This document shows positions 1-6,566 of a stretch of 36,064 nt of DNA, in pieces (the first letter of the stretch is position 1; every line of letters begins with the position of its first letter). The notes beneath the pieces were generated by a model. It worked only from the letters and a program-made list of their open reading frames with translations, did no database searches and was not told the origin of the DNA. Location of the stretch: positions 1-36,064 of the forward strand of contig NZ_SPQQ01000026.1 in assembly GCF_004766045.1 (NCBI RefSeq), read 5' to 3'. A program made the position numbers and the translations under genes. This stretch comes from Desulfosporosinus fructosivorans. GTDB lineage: Bacteria > Bacillota > Desulfitobacteriia > Desulfitobacteriales > Desulfitobacteriaceae.

Positions 1-20
1 TCATCGCCAGGTAAACATGC

Positions 21-51
21 AAAAAGCTATCTCTTAGGAGATAGCTTTTTT
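21..51 (+). terminator. Rho-independent terminator hairpin, repeat copy 1
   Basis: A perfect inverted repeat, AGCTATCTC-TTAG-GAGATAGCT, is flanked by an A-run and followed by six T. Because both flanks are A/T runs it could terminate in either direction. The gene it would serve lies outside the window on the left. Confidence 0.7.
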
Positions 52-176
52 GTGTTGAGTTATACTGTAATATGGGGCCGGGGTTCCACCCGTTCATCCA
101 CACTGCTGGAGATTGCGTTATGGGTCGCAGTGTGGCGAAAGTCTCGTCCGACTTTCGTATTGCCAGGTAAACAAGC

Positions 177-207
177 AAAATGCTATCTCTTAGGAGGTAG
201 CTTTTTT
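177..207 (+). terminator. Rho-independent terminator hairpin, repeat copy 2
   Basis: Second copy of the hairpin at 21-51: GCTATCTC-TTAG-GAGGTAGC followed by six T. The one stem substitution (A to G) still allows a U-G pair in RNA, so the fold is retained. Confidence 0.65.
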
Positions 208-322
208 GTGTTAAATTATACTGTAATATGGGGCCGGGTTCCACCCGTTCGATCCACACGGCAGGAGCGTGCTTTACTCAGATGCCTACTCCCTGGCAAG
301 GATTATCAATGATTGGTGCTAA

Positions 323-427
323 CAATGGAAAGAACCACTATTTGTTAGCACTACAAACTATACAATTGATGAAGGAACAGAAAAAGAAGATGGCATTATT
401 ACTTATACTGACGAGTGGGAAGAATAA
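323..427 (+). pseudogene. Possible coding remnant, C-terminal fragment
   Basis: A 34-codon open stretch after a stop reads as protein-like acidic sequence ending NYTIDEGTEKEDGIITYTD and then EWEE before TAA. There is no start codon with a ribosome binding site, and a stop lies directly upstream in frame. It may be the tail of a degraded gene; I do not recognise the family. The amino-acid composition is the only support, so this is weak. Confidence 0.25.
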
Positions 428-463
428 CTGAGTCAACAGGATTATCTATATGCCTTGAGGATA

Positions 464-501
464 CCAAAGAGATGCCGCTGCCGCAGCGGGCATCTCTTTG
501 G
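464..501. terminator. Hairpin downstream of the DUF3102-type gene
   Basis: A GC-rich inverted repeat, CCAAAGAGATGCC-GCTGCCGCAGC-GGCATCTCTTTGG with one extra G in the right arm, sits just past the 3' end of the reverse-strand gene. There is no long T-run, so it may act as a weak or bidirectional terminator or an mRNA 3' stabiliser. Confidence 0.6.
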
Positions 502-504
502 GCG

Positions 505-1323
505 CTAGTCTCTGTTCTTATTAATAATCAAATTTGTCTTAATCGCAGGAGGATATTTTTTCAGCGTCTCCACCATATTAGTCGTTATCTTTAACGCCTC
601 TTCCCTGTTTGCTTCCTTCTTCACCGGATCTACTCTGTTTAAAGCGACGAGGGTTTTCAGCAGCTCCCCGTAGGCGCTGAGCATGTTGTCGCGATGCATG
701 GCGTATTGGGCGTCGTATTTCATGCTGTCGGCATTGCTATTCTCTGTTTGCAGCGCAGTTTGCACAGTTTTCGCCTTGATGATTTTCCTCTCGACCGTGA
801 TTAGTTCCATAGGTTTATCGATCTTATCCGCTGCCTCTTCCGCTTCCGCTTTTCCTTGCTTTTGTGTCACCTGATTTTCCGGCTCTTGGAGGTCTTCTTC
901 CTCAGGCGTCCGGTCTATTTCATTAATTGTCTGCCGTAGCTCCCGCTGGCTCATGTTCCCCACATCATTGTCCGCTATAAATTGATCCCGGTCCTCTACC
1001 GGGATCCCAAAAAGGATGAGCCCTTGGGTGTAGTTCAAATGGTGCATCGATGCACCATTTGGGCCCTCTTCCTCGTCAGGGGAGGAGAGTATAGGCCCGT
1101 ACTCCCGGAAGATTTTCATCAGTCTGCTGGCCGTGCTCCGGGTGTAACTCACGGATTTAGTAAGCCATTTGAGCCACTCCCCATGGGGTATCAACTCTTT
1201 GGCTTCCGTCAGACGCCTTCCAATCTCCACAGCATTGGTAAGCAGCATTTTGCCACTTTCCTCCTTGATAACGTTAATCTCGGACGCAATTTGCTCAGGC
1301 GTCCTGTTGGAAATCATCCTCAT
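505..1323 (-). CDS. DUF3102 domain protein, 272 aa
   Basis: Residues 6-75 carry the DUF3102 signature as I recall it: RTPEQIASEIN, then EIGRRLTEAKELIPHGEW, then YTRSTASRLMKIF, which ends in a helix-turn-helix-like segment. The middle (about 135-175) is Glu/Lys-rich and low complexity, probably a coiled or flexible linker. The C-terminal third is helical with no motif I know. DUF3102 proteins occur in Bacillota chromosomes, plasmids and prophages, sometimes as ParB-like or KorB-like DNA-binding proteins; the biochemical role is not established. The ATG at 1323 has a purine-rich AAAAAAGGA upstream, and a second in-frame ATG is two codons later. It is a single gene on the reverse strand next to intergenic repeats, with a hairpin just past its stop. 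A mobile-element origin is possible but unproven. Confidence 0.8.
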   Translation of the reverse strand: MRMISNRTPEQIASEINVIKEESGKMLLTNAVEIGRRLTEAKELIPHGEWLKWLTKSVSYTRSTASRLMKIFREYGPILSSPDEEEGPNGASMHHLNYTQGLILFGIPVEDRDQFIADNDVGNMSQRELRQTINEIDRTPEEEDLQEPENQVTQKQGKAEAEEAADKIDKPMELITVERKIIKAKTVQTALQTENSNADSMKYDAQYAMHRDNMLSAYGELLKTLVALNRVDPVKKEANREEALKITTNMVETLKKYPPAIKTNLIINKNRD

Positions 1324-1750
1324 ACCGGCTGCCCATCCTTTTTTCGGAATGTCTTTTTCTGATACCCATATAGGATATGCCGGGCCCCGGACAAGTGTGA
1401 GGGATATTCACCCATAAAAGAATGCGGCTTGGACAAAGATGCTTCCCAACAGTGACCATAATACAAGCAAATCCAGACTATATACAACCCTGCCGAATCC
1501 ATCGGCCTCTGAATCAAGGGGGAGGGGGGAGGGAGAAACAGATGGCTATCGTTGATAAGCCGTAAGGAGCATCTCATTTATGTTAGAGGTGGTCCTTATA
1601 CTTCGTTTTATCAGTAAAGGAAGGTGGCAAACGAAACGTCCCCTTGCCACGCTCGAACGTCCCTTTGCCATGCTTTGGAGTCTGTGTTATGAGTCGCGGT
1701 GTAGGGACGTCTCGTAGTCGCTTTGTGCAGTAAAGTACTGAAATTTCATT
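1324..1750. other. Intergenic region, no supported gene
   Basis: I see no convincing gene here. It contains a G-rich tract near 1516-1535, a hairpin near 1571-1606 (AAGGA...TCCTT with CATCTC pairing to GAGGTG) and a degenerate copy of the repeat at the left edge. In that copy GGAG...GTTATG...GTCGC...GTGT...TCTCGT at 1677-1715 matches 108-147. Around it, ACGTCCCT (about 1658) pairs with AGGGACGT (about 1703). The reverse-strand reading at 1320-1577 is open but compositionally unlike protein. Confidence 0.5.
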
Positions 1751-1754
1751 CATA

Positions 1755-1833
1755 CCTGTAGGAACTACTTGGAATTTTATTTATTCGACCTGTAGTTTAT
1801 ACGGATGCACAAATACTAGAACAATTTTATAAT
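1755..1833 (+). promoter_or_regulatory. Promoter A with two CCTGTAG-N4-TAC boxes
   Basis: TATAAT lies at 1828-1833 with no recognisable TTGACA at 16-18 nt spacing, which suggests an activator-dependent promoter. Two boxes precede it: CCTGTAGGAACTAC at 1755-1768 and CCTGTAGTTTATAC at 1789-1802. Each contains the partial dyad GTA-N5-TAC. The sequence from the second box to AGTCAA just past the -10 is almost identical to that at 9799-9849 before the EPS operon. The nearer box is centred about 32.5 nt upstream of the -10 in both places, roughly position -45 from the expected start. It should drive the operon beginning at 1987. ComA-like regulator binding is my inference. Confidence 0.75.
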
Positions 1834-1986
1834 GAGTCAACGTCTATGTATTTTAGGCAAATAATTGTAAGGGGATATTCATCAAGTAATGGTTGATACC
1901 GAAAATGACCAAGGAATATATGAATAAAATAGTCCATTCTCTAGAGGGGAGAGAAAACCTATATAGTGAGGGGAGAATTTTAAAAA

Positions 1987-3129
1987 ATGAAAAAAGTAGA
2001 AAAAGCTTTAGCTTCATTAGCAATTGCTGGTATGGCACTTACTATGATACCCTTCAATGCTTTCGCTGAGGGTGCGGTCTCGACTCGCACTAGCTTAGGT
2101 GCGGGAACTGGTCAGCAAATTGTGGAACAAATTGCTGATAAAGGCGGTTCGTCAAATAAGGCATCTATTGACCAAATCGTAACTGAAATTATGTCCTACC
2201 GTGGCTATCTTAATCCGAGCGAAAAAGATTCCCTTAATCAAGCCAGAACAAACTTCTTGACTGCAGCTCAAAATGGGACGTTAAGGAGTGCCGCCGATGG
2301 ACTTTTGACGGAACAAGTAGTTGCCAAATTCCAAGCTAAAGGTGTTACAAGAGCTGATGCAAAAGTGGCAATCATCCAGTCTCTCCAAGCTTTTCAAGCA
2401 ATCCACTATTCTGATGACAACGCAACTTTGGAAAGGGCACTCGTAAAGTTTATTACCCAAAATGGGAGGACATTCAGAACGCTTTTCGGAGATGACTTTA
2501 AAGCAGAATTATTTTATGGATTTATGATGGCCACGCAAGATGAGCTCCAAAAAGAGATCAAAAAAGAAATTAAACACAATCCACTCAGTTTATTAGGGTT
2601 CGGAGGTAGTTCTAGTTCAGCCCTCAAGGGAAAACTGGTTGAATGCCTGAAAACTGCCTTGCACAATGTTACAGGTCCTGTAAATAGTAAGTACCACGTC
2701 TTTGATCAAAAACTCGCAGATATTGGCTGGAATATCGATTTACTTGTTGAAACCCAACGTCAGGTAGGGGTGGTGATCGATCCATCGAATGCCGCTGAAA
2801 AAGCCGTGGCGATGTCTGTTATTCGCTCTCAAATCCAATGCAAAATCAACGGAACTATGAGCGATCCTTTGACGCCTCTGACATTGAAAAAGGCCGATAA
2901 TAAACTTAAACTTGTTCTTGCTGTCAAAGGGATAGACACTGGTGCATTTAACATTGCAGGCCTGCTTGCTTGGAAGACCGATAATTCGGCGATTGCGACG
3001 GTTGCAGAGGATGGCTCTTCTATTAAAGCCGGTACTACAGAAGGTACAACAGTCATCACTGCTTATAGGATGAATGATTCACAAGTAGAAGCAAATGAAT
3101 TAATTAGGATCACAGTGGCTGTAGATTAA
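1987..3129 (+). CDS. Secreted protein with C-terminal bacterial Ig-like domain
   Basis: This 380-residue protein starts with a clear signal peptide: MKKVEKAL, a hydrophobic core, and cleavage probably after NAFA near residue 27. Residues about 40-290 are mostly helical and match no family I know. The last 80 residues resemble a Big_2-type Ig-like domain: a lysine-rich strand, WKTDNSAIATVAEDGSSIKA, then the GTTVITAYR strand. Big_2 domains are common in cell-surface and S-layer-associated proteins, so an extracellular or wall-associated role is likely. An AGTGAGGGGAG ribosome binding site precedes the ATG. It is the first gene after promoter A and is separated from the next gene by 156 nt. Its place at the head of an EPS/quorum-sensing operon suggests a matrix component, which is inference. 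Confidence 0.75.
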   Translation: MKKVEKALASLAIAGMALTMIPFNAFAEGAVSTRTSLGAGTGQQIVEQIADKGGSSNKASIDQIVTEIMSYRGYLNPSEKDSLNQARTNFLTAAQNGTLRSAADGLLTEQVVAKFQAKGVTRADAKVAIIQSLQAFQAIHYSDDNATLERALVKFITQNGRTFRTLFGDDFKAELFYGFMMATQDELQKEIKKEIKHNPLSLLGFGGSSSSALKGKLVECLKTALHNVTGPVNSKYHVFDQKLADIGWNIDLLVETQRQVGVVIDPSNAAEKAVAMSVIRSQIQCKINGTMSDPLTPLTLKKADNKLKLVLAVKGIDTGAFNIAGLLAWKTDNSAIATVAEDGSSIKAGTTEGTTVITAYRMNDSQVEANELIRITVAVD

Positions 3130-3285
3130 TATAGTTTTGGCTCAACGCTTATACTGCACTTGCTGTGGGAGGCATATAGATTATACAGAGAGTTGGGGAT
3201 TCCAGCTCTCTACTTTTTTTGAGTAAATCTATTCAAGATATAGATTGTAGTTTAATCGATGTTTAAGGGGGAGATAATTCACGCC

Positions 3286-3762
3286 ATGAGTAAAAAATGG
3301 CAACGACTATTCTATACAAGCATGGCTATCGGCTTGGCAAGTGTTATAGGGCTTTTAGTACGAATGGCCTCCTCCGCCACGGTGACTCCATCTTCATCCA
3401 GTTTCAAGGCGACGGTTATTGAGATTCAAATGAATACGGTTCCTTCCGGCAACTCAGATGAAATCAGTGGCTCGACTTTTGACATGAGTGGTGCTCCGGA
3501 TACGACTCAAGTGACGGGGTTTAGTGTAACCGTCGACCAGTCTTGCGACTTGCAATTGAATATGATTAATCAGAGTATTCCTCTTATAGGAGGACAAGCC
3601 ACCCGGGTGAACATTGATGATATAATCTCAGGAACACACGGTGGGGATGGGATTAGCTTAAAGACACTTCGAGCGTTTTACGGCAACACTATCACAATTA
3701 AAGGGAAGCTTAAAAAAGATGACAGTGTCGTTGGGAATCTATCGATGACTTTAAAGCTTTAG
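3286..3762 (+). CDS. Secreted or membrane-anchored small protein, unknown family
   Basis: I place the start at ATG 3286, after AAGGGGGAG; an upstream in-frame ATG at 3259 lies ahead of that ribosome binding site and is less likely. The 158-residue product begins MSKKWQRLFYTS, then one hydrophobic segment (about 12-30) ending near SSATV, a signal peptide or N-terminal anchor. The remainder is Ser/Thr-rich with alternating hydrophobic residues, predicting a beta-sandwich, with a single Cys in DQSCDLQ. I do not recognise the family. Together with the preceding Ig-like protein it forms a pair of exported proteins ahead of the polysaccharide co-polymerase genes, which suggests a surface or matrix role. 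Confidence 0.7.
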   Translation: MSKKWQRLFYTSMAIGLASVIGLLVRMASSATVTPSSSSFKATVIEIQMNTVPSGNSDEISGSTFDMSGAPDTTQVTGFSVTVDQSCDLQLNMINQSIPLIGGQATRVNIDDIISGTHGGDGISLKTLRAFYGNTITIKGKLKKDDSVVGNLSMTLKL

Positions 3763-3825
3763 GCAGAGGCTGTTTAGTAGCTTCGTAAAGTCGAACAGGT
3801 TGCGGGATTAGTTTGGGAGGTCGAC

Positions 3826-4518
3826 ATGGAAGAGAAAATAGAATTACGACAGTATTGGAATGTGTTGCGAAAACGTTGGATGATAGTGGTGGCATTACCG
3901 ATCATCGCGGCACTTACTAGTGGAGTTATTAGCTTTCTTGTGATTAAGCCAGTTTATCAAGCTTCAACTACGCTGATCGTTGGAAAAAAAGCTGCGGAGT
4001 CTGGCCAAGCGGCCTCACAAATACTAGATAATAGTGTACTTCTAGCTAACCAACAACTTGCTAAAACATATGCAACGATCGCGCAGAGTCGCACCGTCGA
4101 ACAGAATGTGATCAAGGATTTAAACTTGCCGCTGACGACGGAAAGGCTCGACAGTATGATCTCCGTAAATCCAGTAAAGACCACGGAAATTTTGGAAATT
4201 CAGGTGACCAATACAAACTCTGAGCTAGCAGCTTCGATAGCTAATACAATGGCGCAAGAGTTTTCTAAAGCTGTTATTGAAATCAAAAAAGTGGACAGTG
4301 TCAGCATTGTTGATACTGCAGTGATCCCGGATAAACCCATTAAGCCAAATAAAACCCTGAATGTACTAATTGCCTTTGTTGTGGGCCTAATGGCTTCTGT
4401 TGGACTGGTCTTCTTACAGGAATATCTGGATAACACCGTAAAGACCTCGAGTGATGTCGAGGAGCTTTTGGGGATTCCAGTGCTGGGTATCATTCCAGAC
4501 TATGAATTGGGGAAATAA
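3826..4518 (+). CDS. Wzz/YveK-type chain-length determinant and tyrosine-kinase modulator
   Basis: This 230-residue protein has the standard polysaccharide co-polymerase layout. A short cytoplasmic N-terminus (ELRQYWNVLRKRW) leads into a first membrane helix (about 19-42), then an extracytoplasmic helical domain. A second membrane helix (about 178-198) is preceded by the PDKPIKPNKTLN proline-rich motif. In Gram-positive bacteria such proteins (CapA, YveK/EpsA, CpsC) activate the separate BY-kinase through their cytoplasmic tail and set polymer length with Wzy. Here the kinase gene follows after 21 nt. The start is well placed behind GGGAGGTCGAC. Confidence 0.92.
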   Translation: MEEKIELRQYWNVLRKRWMIVVALPIIAALTSGVISFLVIKPVYQASTTLIVGKKAAESGQAASQILDNSVLLANQQLAKTYATIAQSRTVEQNVIKDLNLPLTTERLDSMISVNPVKTTEILEIQVTNTNSELAASIANTMAQEFSKAVIEIKKVDSVSIVDTAVIPDKPIKPNKTLNVLIAFVVGLMASVGLVFLQEYLDNTVKTSSDVEELLGIPVLGIIPDYELGK

Positions 4519-4539
4519 GGACAAGAGGAGAAGATTTGA

Positions 4540-5250
4540 TTGGCATATTCTTTAATCACCTTAGAGCAAACAAAATCTCCGATCTCGGAGGCCTATCGGG
4601 TGCTCAGAACAAATGTCCAGTTTACAAGTGTGGATTCAGAGACTCAAAAAGTAGTGGTCACAAGCTCAGGTCCCAGGGAAGGGAAATCTCACACAGTCGC
4701 TAATTTGGCGGTTAGTATGGCTCAATCCGGTAAATCCGTTCTTATTATTGATGCTGATTTGCGTAATCCTACACAACATAAACTATTTGGGATGGATAAT
4801 GGTGATGGGTTATCGGTTTTTCTGGTTCAGGATCAAGACTATCGTAAATATATTTATGAAACGACTGTGCCCGGAGTCATGGTTCTCCCGGCAGGTCCCG
4901 TTCCTCCAAATCCTGCAGAGCTTGTTGGATCCAAACGGATGAAACGTCTGATCGAGGAAGTCAGTAAGCAGTTTGACATGGTCCTCATCGACACTCCTCC
5001 CATTATTGCAGTTACAGATGCCGCGATTCTTGCGCAGGAAGTTGATGGAGTCATCCTAGTCTTAGCCTCAGGGGAAGTGAACAAAAGTTATGCGCAAAAA
5101 GCCAAAGAACAGCTGGATAAATTGGGGGTTAAGATCCTCGGAGCTGTTCTTAATAAAGTGGACATGAATACTAACGAATACTACTATTACTACTCCTATA
5201 ACGCTTCTGACGATACGAAAAAAAAGCATACCTCTGACAAAGCCTGCTAA
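4540..5250 (+). CDS. Bacterial tyrosine kinase (CpsD/CapB/YwqD family)
   Basis: This 236-residue P-loop kinase autophosphorylates on a C-terminal tyrosine cluster and controls polysaccharide export and polymerisation with its membrane modulator. Visible motifs are Walker A SGPREGKSH (43-51), Walker A' VLIIDADLR (67-75) and Walker B VLIDTPP (148-154). A tail of five consecutive tyrosines plus one more (about 214-220) is the expected autophosphorylation site. The N-terminal SPISEAYRVLRTN motif, used for ring formation in this family, is present at 13-25. The start is TTG at 4540 behind GAGGAGAAG. It follows the modulator gene directly, and comX begins 157 nt downstream with no clear terminator in between. 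Confidence 0.93.
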   Translation: MAYSLITLEQTKSPISEAYRVLRTNVQFTSVDSETQKVVVTSSGPREGKSHTVANLAVSMAQSGKSVLIIDADLRNPTQHKLFGMDNGDGLSVFLVQDQDYRKYIYETTVPGVMVLPAGPVPPNPAELVGSKRMKRLIEEVSKQFDMVLIDTPPIIAVTDAAILAQEVDGVILVLASGEVNKSYAQKAKEQLDKLGVKILGAVLNKVDMNTNEYYYYYSYNASDDTKKKHTSDKAC

Positions 5251-5325
5251 AGAAACTGTTTCTAGAAGTATTAGCATGAGGGCTAGTGAAGTCGTAAGGA
5301 AATCTCAAGGTGTAACTAGATAACG

Positions 5326-5354
5326 CCTATTTCAATAAATTTTCCCGAAATAGG
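5326..5354 (+). other. Small hairpin in the leader ahead of comX
   Basis: CCTATTTC and GAAATAGG form an 8-bp perfect stem with a 13-nt loop, followed by GAGGAATTTAGG and no T-run. It is not an obvious terminator. It may be an RNA processing or stabilising element between the kinase and pheromone genes, but could also be chance. Confidence 0.35.
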
Positions 5355-5407
5355 AGGAATTTAGGGATAAATGTCAAACTTAACTTAAAAGGAAAGAGGG
5401 AATAGAA

Positions 5408-5608
5408 ATGAACTTTGAAAACATAGCTAAATTAGTTCACGAATTAGTCAAAAGTCCAAACCGGTGCGCTGTAATAATACCACAGGCAGAATCTATCCGT
5501 GAAATTACAAGCTGCGAAATGGACGCAATAGTAAATGTGTTCTGGAAAGAAGAATTGTCGGGTATGTCTTTAGCAGCTAGATTGTCACCGACTCGTTTTT
5601 GGGTCTAA
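5408..5608 (+). CDS. comX: ComX-like pheromone precursor, 66 aa
   Basis: The 66-residue product has the layout of ComX pre-pheromones. The N-terminal half is amphipathic (ENIAKLVHELVKSPNRCAVI, compare the ComX pattern of a helix, a proline-containing turn and a Cys-hydrophobic stretch). A middle region follows, then a short C-terminus ending SPTRFWV. ComX is processed to a C-terminal peptide whose tryptophan is isoprenylated by ComQ; here the only tryptophan near the C-terminus is W65, the penultimate residue (W46 is internal). The strongest support is context: the next genes encode a polyprenyl-synthase-type ComQ, a ComP-like kinase and a ComA-like regulator. AAGGAAAGAGGG precedes the ATG. 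Overall similarity to B. subtilis ComX (55 aa) is low, as is usual for this fast-evolving family. Confidence 0.8.
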   Translation: MNFENIAKLVHELVKSPNRCAVIIPQAESIREITSCEMDAIVNVFWKEELSGMSLAARLSPTRFWV

Positions 5609-5623
5609 AGGGGCTGGGAGATC

Positions 5624-6565
5624 ATGAATATGGACCAAATTATTGCGAAGGAAATAAACCTGCTTTTGACTAATTCAGGGCTTAGCAACGGTATAGTAAT
5701 CACAATCAATAGTTGGCTTGATTCCAATTTTAGAATCAAGGGAAGATATGGATGGGCCCAATTAACACTTATTACTTGCGAAAGCACTGGGGGAGTCTTA
5801 GAAGTAGGGTTGCAAGGAGCCGTCGCTATGGAACTCTACGCCTTGGCAGCGGATATTATGGACGATATTCAAGACCAAGATAACAACGAACTTCCATGGC
5901 GTAAAGTTCCTTCTGCACAAGCAATTAATATAGCTACTTGTATACTAGTTCTTAGCCACAAAGCTCTTTCGACTATATCTAATCGTAGGCATTTTGAGGA
6001 AATAAGCGACGTTCTTAATCAAATGGGGTTGCAAGCGTGTGACGGGCAATTTCAGGAGTTTTTGAATGACAGTAAAGAGAGAATTTCGCTTGAAGAATAT
6101 TTCGAGATTATTAAGAAAAAGTCAGGCGGATTAACTGCTAGTGCGTGTAAAATTGGGGCGATCTTAGGAGGCGCTGAACAAACGCTGGTTGAGCTTTTAG
6201 AACAATTTGGGATGAAATTAGGTTTAATGAGTCAAATCAAAAACGATCTCGACGATTTCTTAGATTTTGAAACAAAAAGTGATTTTGTTAAGGGAAGGAA
6301 AACTCTCCCGTTCGTTTATCTTTTAAATGTTCTTAATGAGAGAAAAGCTGAAGAGTTAAAATATCTCAGTTCTCTGGCGACCATAGGTTTAGGCGGATTA
6401 GCGTCAAAAGAGAGAGGGCAGTTAAGAGAATTAGTTGTTAATGAGGGGACTATTCATTATTGTTCGGTGATTTACGAGATGTATAAGCAACGTGCGATGC
6501 AGATTTTAGAAAGTATATCCATTTCGGAAAAAAGAAAAGAGAAGTTGATTCAGCTTGTTAGATAA
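5624..6565 (+). CDS. comQ: ComQ-like isoprenyl transferase, pheromone-modifying enzyme
   Basis: This 313-residue protein belongs to the trans-polyprenyl synthetase fold. The first aspartate-rich motif is DDIQD (80-84), inside ADIMDDIQDQD. The second is NDLDD (207-211), followed by KGRKTLPFVYLL, whose lysine is positioned to bind diphosphate. General polyprenyl synthases normally show strong FARM/SARM contexts such as DDVMD and GRRRG; these are absent here. Length and motif spacing fit ComQ (about 300 aa), which prenylates the ComX tryptophan and is needed for pheromone release. It follows the pheromone gene by 15 nt and its stop lies one base before the likely comP ATG, so translation is coupled. 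A housekeeping prenyl-diphosphate synthase is the alternative, less likely in this context. Confidence 0.85.
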   Translation: MNMDQIIAKEINLLLTNSGLSNGIVITINSWLDSNFRIKGRYGWAQLTLITCESTGGVLEVGLQGAVAMELYALAADIMDDIQDQDNNELPWRKVPSAQAINIATCILVLSHKALSTISNRRHFEEISDVLNQMGLQACDGQFQEFLNDSKERISLEEYFEIIKKKSGGLTASACKIGAILGGAEQTLVELLEQFGMKLGLMSQIKNDLDDFLDFETKSDFVKGRKTLPFVYLLNVLNERKAEELKYLSSLATIGLGGLASKERGQLRELVVNEGTIHYCSVIYEMYKQRAMQILESISISEKRKEKLIQLVR

Positions 6566-6566
6566 A

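Larger units (their letters stand above)
6..267. repeat. Tandem direct repeat, two copies of about 106 bp
   Basis: Copy 1 spans about 6-111 and copy 2 about 162-267. They differ at a handful of positions plus small indels. Each copy begins GCCAGGTAAACA, carries a terminator-like hairpin, then a shared stretch containing TATACTGTAATATGGGGCC and TTCCACCCGTTC, and ends in GGAG. The spacer between copies contains two more hairpins: CCACACTGC pairing with GCAGTGTGG, and CGAAAGTC pairing with GACTTTCG. Reading frames across the unit are not convincing. I see an intergenic repeat or local duplication of unknown nature. A degenerate relative of the tail and spacer lies near 1677-1715. Confidence 0.7.

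Noticed and set aside
1320..1577. 85-codon reverse-strand open frame upstream of the DUF3102 gene, with stop/start overlap
   Set aside because: Composition is not protein-like, no ribosome binding site precedes it, and it spans a G-rich low-complexity tract.
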